Shown: positions 8,187-16,925 of the stretch, in pieces
Position numbering within the stretch: position 1 is the first letter of the stretch
How the letters are laid out: every line of letters starts with the position of its first letter
DNA from: Poseidonibacter ostreae
GTDB taxonomy: Bacteria > Campylobacterota > Campylobacteria > Campylobacterales > Arcobacteraceae
Direction: 5' to 3'
Length of the DNA: 52,188 nt
Assembly: GCF_009208075.1 (NCBI RefSeq)
Contig: NZ_WFKJ01000017.1
Location: 1-52,188 of the forward strand
The notes under the pieces: generated by a model
Told to the model about the DNA's origin: nothing
Databases searched by the model: none
The model's input: the letters and a program-made list of their open reading frames with translations, nothing else
Translations under genes and position numbers: made by a program

Positions 8187-8779
8187 ATGAAAAAAATCGC
8201 TATTTTACTTATCATTGTAATTGTATTACCACTTGCATATTTGATAATTACAAACTACAACAATGTTCCAAAATTAGATGAAGATGTAAAAGAAAAATGG
8301 TCACAAGTACAAAACCAATATAAAAGAAGAGCTGACTTAATTCCTAACTTAGTTTCAACTGTAAAAGCTTATGCAGAACATGAAAAAAGTACTTTTGTAG
8401 AAGTTACAGAAGCTAGAAGTAAAGTTTCACAGATTAATGTAAATGCAGATACTTTAAATAATCCTACAATGATGGCACAATTTTCTCAAGCACAAGCAGG
8501 ACTATCTAGTGCTTTATCAAAACTTATGTTAGTTGTTGAAAAATACCCTGATTTAAAAGCAAATAAAACTTTATGGCTTTACAATCACAACTTGAGGGTA
8601 CTGAAAATAGAATCACAGTTGCTAGAAAAGATTTTATTACTTCTGTTAAAAACTATAACATTGAGTTAAGAACAATGCCAGGTAAACTTGTGGCTGCTAT
8701 TGTACATCCAAGTGCAAAAGTAAAAGAAACATTTAAAGCAAGTGCGGCTGAACAAGAAGCTCCAAAAGTATCATTTTAA
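8187..8779 (+). pseudogene. lemA: LemA family protein gene with a one-base frameshift
   Basis: The first part (8187 to about 8570) encodes an N-terminal membrane anchor (residues 1-22) and the LemA core VKEKWSQVQNQYKRRADLIP, continuing to EKYPDLKANK. The frame then breaks in the short T-run at 8570-8572. The rest of LemA, from MALQSQLEGTENRI to its end at 8779, continues in the next frame. Adding one T would restore a contiguous protein of about 197 residues, which is the normal LemA length. LemA proteins are membrane-anchored helical proteins found beside TPM-domain genes, as here. The break may be a true mutation, a phase-variable tract or a sequencing error. Confidence 0.88.
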
Positions 8780-8780
8780 T

Positions 8781-9398
8781 ATGTATTTAAACGATAAGCA
8801 AAAGCAAGAGATATCAAAAGAGATAGAAAAACTAGAACTACAAAGCTCAGCTGAACTAGTAGCAGTAGTTACAAAAAGAAGTGCAAGTTATAAGTATATA
8901 TCTTCACTTCTTTCTATCTCTTTTCTTGCTTTGTTATCTATAATATTTGTATTTTTTACAGAAATTTCTTCTTTTATACTTCTTCAAATACAACTATTTG
9001 TTTTTATTTTGTTATATCTACTATTTGAAAAGTTTGATAATATCATTATGCTAATACTTCCAAAAGCTTATAAATACAGTATTGCAAAAGAGTATGCAAA
9101 TAAGCAGTTTTCAAACCTTGGATTAAATAGAACTAAAACAAATCAAGCTTTAATGTTTTTTGTAAGTTTAGATGAAAAATATGTTGAAATAATTGCTGAT
9201 GAAACAATTAGTAGTAAAATTTCAAATGAGTATTTTCAAGAGATTGTTGATGCATTTATCCTTGATGTAAAAAACAATCAACTCTCAAAAGGTTACTTAA
9301 AAGCTATTCAAGCTTGTAGTGAAAAGTTAATTAAAGAATTTCCTATACAAGTAAATGATGAAAATGAATTAGCTAATGATGTAATTGAGTTAGGCTAA
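8781..9398 (+). CDS. TPM-domain membrane protein
   Basis: 205 residues from ATG at 8781, one base after the lemA stop. The N-terminal part (LNDKQKQEISKEIEKLELQSSAELVAVV) is the start of a TPM (YgcG/psb32-type) fold. It is interrupted by two hydrophobic helices (about 47-65 and 70-88), and the fold resumes with the LGLNRTKTNQALMFFVSLDEKYVEI region. The protein therefore sits at the membrane with soluble parts on one face. Members of this family are regularly encoded with LemA and a second TPM protein. The biochemical role is not settled. Confidence 0.82.
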   Translation: MYLNDKQKQEISKEIEKLELQSSAELVAVVTKRSASYKYISSLLSISFLALLSIIFVFFTEISSFILLQIQLFVFILLYLLFEKFDNIIMLILPKAYKYSIAKEYANKQFSNLGLNRTKTNQALMFFVSLDEKYVEIIADETISSKISNEYFQEIVDAFILDVKNNQLSKGYLKAIQACSEKLIKEFPIQVNDENELANDVIELG

Positions 9399-9401
9399 AT
9401 T

Positions 9402-10316
9402 ATGAAAAAGATACTATTAACTTTTCTTTTATTTTCTAGCTTTTGCTTTGCTGATATTACAGCTTCTTTTCCAAAGCTTACAGGTCAAGTTGTAGATAGA
9501 GCAAACCTTTTAACACAAAGTCAAAAAGAGACACTACAATCAACGCTAAAAGCTCATGAAGAAGAAACATCAAATCAAATAGTTCTCGTTACTCTAAACT
9601 CTCTTGAAGGTTATGAAATAGCTGAGTATTCATATCAACTAGGAAGATATTGGCAAATAGGTCAAAAAGATAAAAATAATGGCGTTTTATTAGTAATATC
9701 TTTAAATGATAAAAAACTACGTATTGAAGTTGGATATGGATTAGAGGGTGCATTAACTGATAAAATATCCCATGAGATTATTGAATATACACTAAAACCT
9801 AAATTTAGGCAAAATCAATATTATCAAGGTATTCAAGAAGCTACAAATAACATAATATCAGCCATTAAAGGTGAGTATATTCAAAATAAAAAAGTAGAAA
9901 ATAATAGTTCTACAAGTGAACTTTTTCCTATTTTTTTCTTTATGATTATATTTGTTTCTATGGTATTTACAAATATTTCAAAAAAGTTACGTCATAAAAT
10001 ACTTTATAAGACAAGTCAATCCTCACTATTTAGTTCATTCTTTAGTTTTTTTATTTATGCATTTAGTACTGAGTTTACATCATCTAATATAGCTATTTCT
10101 CTTATAGCTTTTATTACTATTTTTATAATCTCATTTTTGAGTATGAAAAAAGTTGATTTTGATAAAATTAAAAGAGCTTCTAAAAATACATCTTCAACTT
10201 ATGGTTCAGGATATAGTGGTGGTTTTGGAGGCGGTGGTTTTAGCTCTTCAGGCGGTGGAGGCTTTTCAGGTGGCGGTGGTAGTTTTGGAGGAGGAGGTGC
10301 AAGTGGAGGTTGGTAG
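9402..10316 (+). CDS. TPM-domain protein, YgcG-like, with Gly/Ser-rich tail
   Basis: 304 residues. Signal peptide at residues 1-18 (LLFSSFCFADI), TPM domain at about 25-150 (GQVVDRANLLTQSQKETL; NGVLLVISLNDKKLRIEVGYGLEGALTD), two or three membrane segments at about 170-250, and a C-terminal tail that is almost entirely Gly, Ser and Phe and ends SGGW. This is the canonical YgcG arrangement. It is the last gene of the lemA operon, 3 bases after the preceding stop. The tail in relatives is low complexity and exposed, and its purpose is unknown. Confidence 0.88.
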   Translation: MKKILLTFLLFSSFCFADITASFPKLTGQVVDRANLLTQSQKETLQSTLKAHEEETSNQIVLVTLNSLEGYEIAEYSYQLGRYWQIGQKDKNNGVLLVISLNDKKLRIEVGYGLEGALTDKISHEIIEYTLKPKFRQNQYYQGIQEATNNIISAIKGEYIQNKKVENNSSTSELFPIFFFMIIFVSMVFTNISKKLRHKILYKTSQSSLFSSFFSFFIYAFSTEFTSSNIAISLIAFITIFIISFLSMKKVDFDKIKRASKNTSSTYGSGYSGGFGGGGFSSSGGGGFSGGGGSFGGGGASGGW

Positions 10317-10318
10317 CA

Positions 10319-10756
10319 TTACTTGCAATCTTTTTTATTAAGTAAAATAAATAAAATATTTTCCTCTTCTTGATTATAATAATCTACTTTTACTTGTCCT
10401 TTATTATTTAAAAACATTCTTATTAAGTTTGATTTACACATATTTGAAACTTCACTTCTTTTCATAAACTCATAAAAACTCTGTTTTTCATATAATTTTG
10501 AAACTAAATAAGGTTTAAAATCCTTTGCAACTTGTTTATTTTCAGGAATTAAATACTTTTTCATACCATAAATTTTTCCATCAAAAAAAGTCTCTTTTGC
10601 AACTGTAATTTCATCTAATCTTCTTGGTAACTGCTTCCCTATCATTTGTGCAAGTACTTCAGCCATTTGTTCTGTACTCAATTTACTAAAGCCCTTTTCA
10701 AAATCATTTGCACTTAAAAAACTTGTAACTAGTAATATTGAAAGTAAAATTTTCAT
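10319..10756 (-). CDS. Secreted hypothetical protein
   Basis: 145 residues with a Sec signal peptide (residues 1-17, ending FLSANDFE). The mature part is helical and mixed in charge, with two cysteines (SNMCKSN near 109 and KKDCK at the C-terminus) that could form a disulfide in the periplasm. I recognise no family. It is convergent with the lemA operon with only 2 bases between stops. Confidence 0.7.
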   Translation of the reverse strand: MKILLSILLVTSFLSANDFEKGFSKLSTEQMAEVLAQMIGKQLPRRLDEITVAKETFFDGKIYGMKKYLIPENKQVAKDFKPYLVSKLYEKQSFYEFMKRSEVSNMCKSNLIRMFLNNKGQVKVDYYNQEEENILFILLNKKDCK

Positions 10757-10857
10757 ATCTTATTCCTTTATCTTTTCTATTATAAAATAAATAATATTAA
10801 TTATTACCCATTTGACAAGCATTTATGAATATATTAAAATGCGCTCAAAGGATTATT

Positions 10858-11508
10858 ATGAAACAAAAAGCAGTAATATTTGACCTTGATGGAACACTAA
10901 TAGATTCACTAGAAGATATTGCTGTGTGTATGAATCAAGTTTTAAAAGAGTTAAATCTTCCCTATCATAAAATAGAAGATTACAAATATTTTGTAGGTGG
11001 AGGAATTAGCGTTCTTGTTGATAATGCTCTTAATAAAGAAACTTCTCAAGAGATAAAAGATGAAGTAACTGCAAGATTTAAAGTAGTTTATGACCAAAAG
11101 CTTCATAAAAAAACCTTGCCTTATGAGGGAATTTATGAACTTTTAGATGAGTTAAAAAAGTTAGATTTTAAAATAGGTATTTTATCAAATAAACCACATG
11201 AGTTTACACTAGCTTATACAAAAAATCTATTTTCAAAATATGATATAAAAGAAGTCCATGGACAAAAAGAAGAAGTACCTAAGAAGCCAGACCCAATAGC
11301 TGCAATAAATATTGCAAAAAGATTTAAAGTAGCTTGTGAAGATGTTTACTTTGTTGGTGATACGATGGTAGATATGCAAACAGCAAAAAATGCAAAGATG
11401 AATGCAATTGGGGTATTATGGGGCTTTAGAGATGAAGAAGAATTATTAAGTAATGGAGCAGATTTTTTAGTAAAACATCCTTTGGATATTTTAAAAATTG
11501 TAAATTAA
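10858..11508 (+). CDS. gph: HAD-superfamily phosphoglycolate phosphatase
   Basis: 216 residues from ATG at 10858, chosen over an upstream ATG because AAAGGATT precedes it and the HAD motif begins at once. Motif I is FDLDGTLIDS (nucleophile Asp), motif II is ILSNKP, motif III includes Lys in VPKKPDP, and motif IV is FVGDTMVDMQTA. The cap domain between motifs I and II is the C1 alpha-helical type seen in Gph, which removes 2-phosphoglycolate formed during DNA repair or oxygenation. Related pyrophosphatases (PpaX) look similar. It is followed after 4 bases by a drug exporter gene. Confidence 0.85.
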   Translation: MKQKAVIFDLDGTLIDSLEDIAVCMNQVLKELNLPYHKIEDYKYFVGGGISVLVDNALNKETSQEIKDEVTARFKVVYDQKLHKKTLPYEGIYELLDELKKLDFKIGILSNKPHEFTLAYTKNLFSKYDIKEVHGQKEEVPKKPDPIAAINIAKRFKVACEDVYFVGDTMVDMQTAKNAKMNAIGVLWGFRDEEELLSNGADFLVKHPLDILKIVN

Positions 11509-11512
11509 ATAG

Positions 11513-12667
11513 ATGAAAAAACCAATAAATCATATTTATCTTATTATTCTATTATCAGTTCTATCTTCGGTTGCACCTATGGGAGTAGATACTTATTTAC
11601 CTTCAATTCCTGATATTGCAAAATCTTTTGATGTAAGTATTCATAAGATTGAACTTTCTTTATCTATTTTTCTAATTGGTTTTTCAATTGGTCAAGTATT
11701 TGGAGGACCACTTTCAGATAAATATGGAAGAAAAATGAGTTCTGTATTTGGTCTTTTAGGTTATGCCTTATTTAGTTTTGCAATTATTTTTAGTTCAAGT
11801 ATTTATGAATTATGGATATATAGATTTATTGAAGCTTTCTTTGGGGGTATTGTTGTTGTAAATGCAGCAGCTGCAGTAAGAGATAGATTTCATGGAGCAG
11901 AAGCTGCTAAAGTTTTCTCTCTTATTGGAATGGTACGAAGTTTAGCGCCTCTTTTAGCACCTGCTATTGGTGCATTTATAATTCATTATTTTACTTGGGA
12001 AGCTGTTTTTGTGTTTTTAACAATATATGCTTTAATTGTAGCTTTCTTTGTCTATAAAGATTTAGATGAGAGTTATACATATAATAAGCAAAATATATTA
12101 GAATCTTTCAAATTAGTTCTAAGCCATAAAAATGCACTAAAAGCGATGTTAACTTTAGGTTTTAGTTTTGGTGGATTTTTTATAATTATTGCAAAGTCAT
12201 CTTTTATTTATATAGAACACTTTAAAATTTCTACAGATTATTTTCCATTCTTTTTTGGAATAAATTTTCTTATATTAATCATTATGATTAAAGTAAATGT
12301 ATATTTACTTAAAAGTTCAAAACCTGAAGACCTTGTAAAAGTTGCTCTTTTAGTACAAGTTTTTGCAGGAGTTTTATTTTTTCTAAATTATGAGAATATT
12401 AGTATAGTTTTAATCGTAATATTAATAGCTTCGTATATGAGCATGATGGCTTTTATTTTTGGGAATTGTATGGCTTTAACTTTAGAACATTTTCCAAATA
12501 ATGCAGGTGTTGCTTCAGGAGTAGTTGGAGTTTTACAATTTGGACTAGGAGCAATTATCTCATCAATAGCACTATCCTTTGATAGTCAAACATTTTTTCC
12601 AATTGCTCTTAGTATTTCAATTATCTCTTTTTTAGCATTTCTAATCATGCGTATGTATAGAGAATAA
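11513..12667 (+). CDS. Bcr/CflA-type MFS multidrug exporter
   Basis: 384 residues with 12 predicted membrane helices. The N-terminal signature SSVAPMGVDTYLPSIPDIAKSF is the helix-1 block of the Bcr/CflA drug:H+ antiporter group, and motif A is present as GGPLSDKYGRK. AAAAVRDRFHGAEAAK corresponds to the conserved RD region of the family. The substrate is unknown; relatives export bicyclomycin, chloramphenicol or small metabolites. It shares a transcript with the upstream gph (4-base gap). Confidence 0.88.
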   Translation: MKKPINHIYLIILLSVLSSVAPMGVDTYLPSIPDIAKSFDVSIHKIELSLSIFLIGFSIGQVFGGPLSDKYGRKMSSVFGLLGYALFSFAIIFSSSIYELWIYRFIEAFFGGIVVVNAAAAVRDRFHGAEAAKVFSLIGMVRSLAPLLAPAIGAFIIHYFTWEAVFVFLTIYALIVAFFVYKDLDESYTYNKQNILESFKLVLSHKNALKAMLTLGFSFGGFFIIIAKSSFIYIEHFKISTDYFPFFFGINFLILIIMIKVNVYLLKSSKPEDLVKVALLVQVFAGVLFFLNYENISIVLIVILIASYMSMMAFIFGNCMALTLEHFPNNAGVASGVVGVLQFGLGAIISSIALSFDSQTFFPIALSISIISFLAFLIMRMYRE

Positions 12668-12681
12668 AAGATATAACTTTA

Positions 12682-13488
12682 CTATTTAAAACCCAGTTTT
12701 TTTAGTACATCTATAGGACTTAAGTCATTCTCTTCTGATATTTCTTTAAATTTATCATCAGCTTTTGCATCTAAACCTATGGTTTTTAATTTTACGATAA
12801 ACTCTTCACTCGTCATATTTAATGTACTTGCAATATCTTTAATAGTTTTTTTACCAAGTCCTGTTAGAGGAATAGATTTATCTCCTTCTTTTTGAAGATT
12901 TTTTTGTAGTAATTTATATATAAAGTTTGGGCTTAAGGCATTTACTTTTCCAATTGAAGATAAACTTTGTTCCTCTTTGAACTTTATATTATTACTATTT
13001 AATATCTCTTTTACTTTTTCTAAATCATAAGATAGTTTTTTTGCAAAACTTTTTAATGAGGACAATTCAGCATGTGAATATGGGGCAGTTCCATAATCTT
13101 TTTCCCATGAAGATTTAAAGTCATCTCCAAAATTAAGAAAATTAGAAAAAGGTGTTATTTCAAAAAGTGTTCCTACTATAAAAAGAATAAATAAAATACT
13201 TGCAACTAACATATCTTTTGTAAAAAATACAAACTCTTTTGATTTGTTTTTGAGATAACTAATCATTGGTTTAAAATTATAATATACATGTAAAATACCA
13301 CCAATTATAAAAATAACCATAAAAGTAGAATGTAGTTGTGCATATTGGTCTTTTGATAATCCTAATAATTCCCAGTTTGCCCAATTTGCAATACGTCCAT
13401 GAGGACTTAGGAAAAGAATTATACCAGTGTAAGTCATAGCTAGCATCGATAAAAGCATCGATAATGAAGTGATTTTTTTGAGACTCAT
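12682..13488 (-). CDS. DUF4405-like membrane protein with membrane histidines
   Basis: 268 residues from ATG at 13488, preceded by AAGGAGT; the longer frame starting at 13524 has no such site. Three or four hydrophobic helices in residues 1-125 carry conserved-looking histidines (SPHGRIANW, AQLHSTFM, GILHVYYNF), as in the cytochrome-b-like DUF4405 family, suggesting heme ligands. The C-terminal half (about 130-268) is soluble and contains short helical repeats with Leu-rich SPxxxxKxL-type ends (LSPNFIYKLL and LSPIDVLKKL). Heme binding is inferred from the family and histidine placement. Confidence 0.72.
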   Translation of the reverse strand: MSLKKITSLSMLLSMLAMTYTGIILFLSPHGRIANWANWELLGLSKDQYAQLHSTFMVIFIIGGILHVYYNFKPMISYLKNKSKEFVFFTKDMLVASILFILFIVGTLFEITPFSNFLNFGDDFKSSWEKDYGTAPYSHAELSSLKSFAKKLSYDLEKVKEILNSNNIKFKEEQSLSSIGKVNALSPNFIYKLLQKNLQKEGDKSIPLTGLGKKTIKDIASTLNMTSEEFIVKLKTIGLDAKADDKFKEISEENDLSPIDVLKKLGFK

Positions 13489-13548
13489 AATAGACTCCTT
13501 GTATGTCAAAATTTTAACATACAAGTATTAACGTAATATTAATATTTT

Positions 13549-13929
13549 TTAAAATTCTAATTCAAAAAATGTCTCACTAATCTTCTCATATTTTGAAACA
13601 GAACAAGTGATTTTTGATACATTTTCATAATCTTTAAATTCTGATAAAAATAGCTTTTTTAATTTCTCTACATTTGAAGTTTTAAAAACAAAATATCCTA
13701 AAATATCTGTACCTCTTGAACCTGGTTTTTCAATCCCAAAACTATCAAACTTCCAATGTACACCTTTTGAAAAGAAAAACACTTCCTTAATTCTTTGTTT
13801 TAATTCTTTTCTAGTATTATCATCAAATGACTTTAAGTGAATGTAAAATGCAACATTTACATTAGCTTCACTTTGAACTAATTTCTTTTGACTAGGTGTT
13901 TGTGCTTTTTCTATATTTTCTTGACTCAT
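13549..13929 (-). CDS. Hypothetical protein
   Basis: 126 residues, cytosolic, with no signal peptide. It has an alternating beta/alpha look: a strand NVNVAFYIHL, a helix DDNTRKELKQRIKEVFFF, a glycine-containing loop KPGSRGTD, a strand ILGYFVFKT and a final helix and strand. A ferredoxin-like alpha/beta fold is possible but not shown. It is preceded by an AAGGAT-type ribosome site and follows the same direction as the DUF4405 gene 60 bases downstream. Confidence 0.65.
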   Translation of the reverse strand: MSQENIEKAQTPSQKKLVQSEANVNVAFYIHLKSFDDNTRKELKQRIKEVFFFSKGVHWKFDSFGIEKPGSRGTDILGYFVFKTSNVEKLKKLFLSEFKDYENVSKITCSVSKYEKISETFFELEF

Positions 13930-14067
13930 TATTATCCTTTTTGACTTCGCTTAAATAAATTATTAATATTTTTTAAAAATGAATTTTATCTAAATAATAT
14001 ATAGATATACTTATGTTTACTTTTTAGTAAAAAAATTATCGAAAAACTTAAAAAACAAAGGCAAACT

Positions 14068-14433
14068 ATGTCAACGATAAACTTAGAATATACAGATGTA
14101 TTTGATGAAAAAAAAGTGAAAAGTTTAGTTTTCTCTAAACATCTAATTAACAGTAGTTTTAAAGAAGAATCTTTATTCGCTTTATTAGTTGATGGGAAAT
14201 CCATGCAACCTGTTATAAATCATAAAGCAGTAATAGTTGCAGATTTGTCAAATAAAGAGTTAGAAGATGAAAAAATTTATTTACTTTATTATGGAAATAA
14301 AATGTGGGTAAAAAAATATAGTTTAAAGAATAAAAACTTTTATTCTATTAATCCTGATTTTTCACATTTAGTATATAAAGAAGATGAAGTTCATATAGTT
14401 GCAAAAGTTTTAATTACTTTTACAAACTTATAA
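14068..14433 (+). CDS. Stand-alone S24/LexA-like peptidase domain
   Basis: 121 residues. The DGKSMQPVI motif (nucleophile Ser45) and the WVKKY segment (general-base Lys82 or 83) match the Ser-Lys catalytic dyad of LexA/UmuD/phage repressor C-terminal domains. The following INPDFSHL is the usual third block. There is no N-terminal helix-turn-helix, only about 30 residues of unassigned sequence, and no Ala-Gly cleavage site of the LexA type is obvious. Its role could be UmuD-like or as a co-repressor fragment. No polymerase or phage gene is adjacent. The last 6 bases overlap the convergent acyltransferase gene. Confidence 0.75.
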   Translation: MSTINLEYTDVFDEKKVKSLVFSKHLINSSFKEESLFALLVDGKSMQPVINHKAVIVADLSNKELEDEKIYLLYYGNKMWVKKYSLKNKNFYSINPDFSHLVYKEDEVHIVAKVLITFTNL

Positions 14434-15108
14434 ATCAAATATTTTTCTATAATTTTCTTCTAATGAAGTTTTATCTTTATAGTCTATTAACTCGCCTATT
14501 TCTATATCTATAGTAAGTTCTTTTGTTCTACTATTTATAGCTTCTTTTAAAACTTCATTTGCATTTGTCTTTATATAAACAGGTAAAATAGGAAGTCTAT
14601 TTTTTAAAGCAATAATTCTAGCTCCCTCTTTAAAACTTGATAATGGAGTATTCTGTTTATTTCTAGTACCTTCAGGGAAAATATAAATAGAGTTTTCATC
14701 TTTTACCACTTCTTTAATATCTTTAAAAAATGGCGCCATGTTCTTAGCTTCTCTATCTAGAAGAATTGAGCCTGCGTTTCTTGTAAACATTCCAAAAAAG
14801 AAAGAGTTATATAACTCTTTTTTAGCAATCCAAAAACCTCTAATTTTTGTGTCTTTTAATGCAGTTTCTATTATCAAAGGATCAATAATACTTCTATGGT
14901 TTGAAATTAATAGATATTTCCCATCTATTGGAAGTTTTTCTTTATTTATTACATTTACATTTAATTTTAATTTTTTTAATAAAGTCTTAGCATACTCTTC
15001 TCTAAGAAGCATTTTTTTATTTTTATTTTTCTCATTTTTTAGTAAAAAGCCAAATTTATTTGTAAGATAAGTAGCATAAAAAGCCATTGATATTAGTTTT
15101 AAGTTCAA
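14428..15108 (-). CDS. 1-acyl-sn-glycerol-3-phosphate acyltransferase family (PlsC-like)
   Basis: 226 residues. Acyltransferase block I is SNHRSIIDP (His71 and Asp76), block III is FPEGTRNK, and block IV LPVYI is also present. The N-terminus has one hydrophobic stretch. Family members transfer an acyl chain to lysophosphatidate in phospholipid synthesis at the inner membrane. It is shorter than typical PlsC by little, so it appears complete. Lysophospholipid or ornithine-lipid acyltransferases share these motifs and cannot be excluded. Confidence 0.88.
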   Translation of the reverse strand: MNLKLISMAFYATYLTNKFGFLLKNEKNKNKKMLLREEYAKTLLKKLKLNVNVINKEKLPIDGKYLLISNHRSIIDPLIIETALKDTKIRGFWIAKKELYNSFFFGMFTRNAGSILLDREAKNMAPFFKDIKEVVKDENSIYIFPEGTRNKQNTPLSSFKEGARIIALKNRLPILPVYIKTNANEVLKEAINSRTKELTIDIEIGELIDYKDKTSLEENYRKIFDL

Positions 15109-15206
15109 AAAGTTTCCTAATAGTTGTTAAATTGTTTTGAAAACGAATTCTAGCTAAATAATTTACTATTATGTTGAAAGTAGTATTAATCTAAATAGGA
15201 TATCGC

Positions 15207-15212
15207 TATAAT
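15207..15212 (+). promoter_or_regulatory. Extended -10 box (GC-TATAAT)
   Basis: TATAAT preceded by GC, 30 bases upstream of the small WYL-like ORF. No good -35 was seen. Confidence 0.45.
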
Positions 15213-15242
15213 CAAGAAAATTATTAAGAAGTGATAGATAAA

Positions 15243-15446
15243 ATGAATATTGAATTAAGATTTTTACAAAAAGCAATTGAAGATAAAAACTATATAAACT
15301 TTACATATAAACAGAAAAAATATCAAAAAATAGAGCCTTTAAAACTTGAAAAAGTAGATACTTCATATTTTCTTGTCACAAAAGAAGTAAATTTTGAGTT
15401 TAATTTAATAAAAAACTTAATTATTTTAAAAAATAAGTTTAATTGA
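15243..15446 (+). CDS. Minimal WYL-like domain protein
   Basis: 67 residues from ATG at 15243 (a GTG 12 bases upstream is an alternative). The pattern LQKAIEDKNYINFTYK then KIEPLKLEKVDTSYFLV resembles the first half of a WYL domain, the ligand-binding SH3-like module usually attached to a helix-turn-helix. Here it stands alone and is truncated before the second half. It may be a degraded regulator or a small partner protein. A TATAAT box lies upstream. Confidence in the family is modest because the match is short. Confidence 0.55.
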   Translation: MNIELRFLQKAIEDKNYINFTYKQKKYQKIEPLKLEKVDTSYFLVTKEVNFEFNLIKNLIILKNKFN

Positions 15447-15503
15447 TACATTCTATTAATATAAAAAGAATATAATACATTATTATTTTAAAAGGAAATA
15501 TAT

Positions 15504-15893
15504 ATGAAAAAAATCATTTTAGCTTCGGCTTTAGTAATCTCTACAACTTTTGCATTTGATATAAAATCAGCAGTTAGTACAGTTGGTGGTGCAATGGGTA
15601 TAACAGCTGAGAGCATTGGAAAACAATTAACAGACATTGTAAAAGCAAAAAGCCCAGCAACAGCTGAACAAGCTAAAAGTTTATGTACACAAGCATCTAC
15701 ATACAAATCATTTGTAGGTATTGCAGATGATGGAATGATGGCAAAAGCTATTGATATTTGTGCAGAAAAATCTAGTGAAGGTTTAGAGGGAAAAGTTAAC
15801 GAAGTAAAAGACCAAGCTACTTCAGAAGCTGCAAAAGCTACTACTTCTAACTCATCTTTAATGGATACTGCTACAAAATTATTAGGTAACTAA
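15504..15893 (+). CDS. Secreted hypothetical protein, Ala/Ser-rich
   Basis: 129 residues, well supported start with AAAAGGAAA. Signal peptide at residues 1-18 (STTFAFD). The mature protein is helical and Ala/Ser/Lys rich, with two cysteines (SLCTQAS and DICAEKS) that could pair. The C-terminal third (about 90-129) is low complexity. Such proteins are common as periplasmic or surface proteins, and I recognise no named family. A strong hairpin follows the stop. Confidence 0.7.
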   Translation: MKKIILASALVISTTFAFDIKSAVSTVGGAMGITAESIGKQLTDIVKAKSPATAEQAKSLCTQASTYKSFVGIADDGMMAKAIDICAEKSSEGLEGKVNEVKDQATSEAAKATTSNSSLMDTATKLLGN

Positions 15894-15899
15894 TCACTT

Positions 15900-15929
15900 T
15901 TTGTCAAACTCTTTTTAGAGTTTGACAAA
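15900..15929 (+). terminator. Terminator hairpin after the secreted protein gene
   Basis: A perfect 13-bp stem with a 4-base T loop, only 6 bases past the stop codon at 15893. No long T-run follows, so it may instead protect the 3' end of the message. Confidence 0.6.
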
Positions 15930-16058
15930 TAAAACTATTCACTTTACAAGATAACAAAATGCAAGTCTAAATCTTACAAAATATACTAATATTCTATTTA
16001 CAAATTTACTTAATCATGCTAAAGTATCCTTATTACAAAGCAAAAAAAAGGTTTTATC

Positions 16059-16925
16059 ATGAAAAATAATTTTTATTTTATTTTTATTTTTTTAGTAACA
16101 CAAATTACACTAAATGCACAAGATTTAAGAATAAGTGTTGATGAATTATCAAAAAATATTACAGCTTACAAAATTATTGATGTAAGAAATTATGAAGATT
16201 TTTCGATTACTCATATAAAAAACTCTATAAATTTTCCTGTTTCAAAAAGTTATGAAAATAAAAAAGTTGATGGTAAAATTGTTAAACCAAATAAAATGCA
16301 AGCACTAGTGCGAGAATTAGGTTTAAATATTGAGGATAATATTGTTATCTATGATGATGGTGTTTTTTATGATGCTTCTAGAATATTTTGGACTTTAGAA
16401 GTCTATGGATTTAAAAATGTGAAGTTACTTAATGGAGGTTTTGATACATGGGAAAAGAAAAATTTTCTTGTTTCTTCTGAAACACTTAAAGTTAAACCTA
16501 GTAAGTACATAGCTTCAATTAATAACAATAGATTATCTACAAAATTTACAACTCAAATTGCGACAAAGAATCCAAACCAAACTGTTATTGATGCAAGAGG
16601 TTATGAATCTTATATAGGAAAAGAATCTGTAGCAAAAAGATTTGGTCACATACCAAATGCTATTCATATTCCAGCTTATTACAATTTAAAAAAAGAAAAT
16701 AAATTATCAAAATTAAAAGAAGCTACTACATTAAAAGAGTTATACAAAGATGTAAATAAAGATAAGAAAGTTATAATATACTGTAAGATAGGAAGAGTTG
16801 CATCTACTAACTATTTTGCATTAAGAGAACTAGGATACAACGTTTCTAATTATGATGCTTCATGGAGAGAATGGGGTAATGATATAAGTTTACCAATTAT
16901 AAATAGATCTAAAGCACAAAAATAA
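16059..16925 (+). CDS. Periplasmic two-domain rhodanese (thiosulfate/mercaptopyruvate sulfurtransferase-like)
   Basis: 288 residues with a signal peptide (residues 1-20, ending LNAQD). There are two rhodanese domains. In the first (about 25-140) the catalytic position is Asp100 in VIYDDG, so it is inactive as usual. The second (about 160-285) has the active loop YCKIGR with Cys242. These enzymes move sulfane sulfur to cyanide or thiol acceptors. The CKIGR loop differs from both CRKGVT (rhodanese) and CGSGVT (mercaptopyruvate) types, so the acceptor is open. Its stop is directly adjacent to the start of the EAL gene. Confidence 0.85.
   Translation: MKNNFYFIFIFLVTQITLNAQDLRISVDELSKNITAYKIIDVRNYEDFSITHIKNSINFPVSKSYENKKVDGKIVKPNKMQALVRELGLNIEDNIVIYDDGVFYDASRIFWTLEVYGFKNVKLLNGGFDTWEKKNFLVSSETLKVKPSKYIASINNNRLSTKFTTQIATKNPNQTVIDARGYESYIGKESVAKRFGHIPNAIHIPAYYNLKKENKLSKLKEATTLKELYKDVNKDKKVIIYCKIGRVASTNYFALRELGYNVSNYDASWREWGNDISLPIINRSKAQK

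Noticed and set aside
14738-15070. Plus-strand ORF of 110 codons opposite the acyltransferase gene
   Set aside because: It is a shadow of the PlsC-like gene, which shows the NHxxxxD and FPEGTR motifs.
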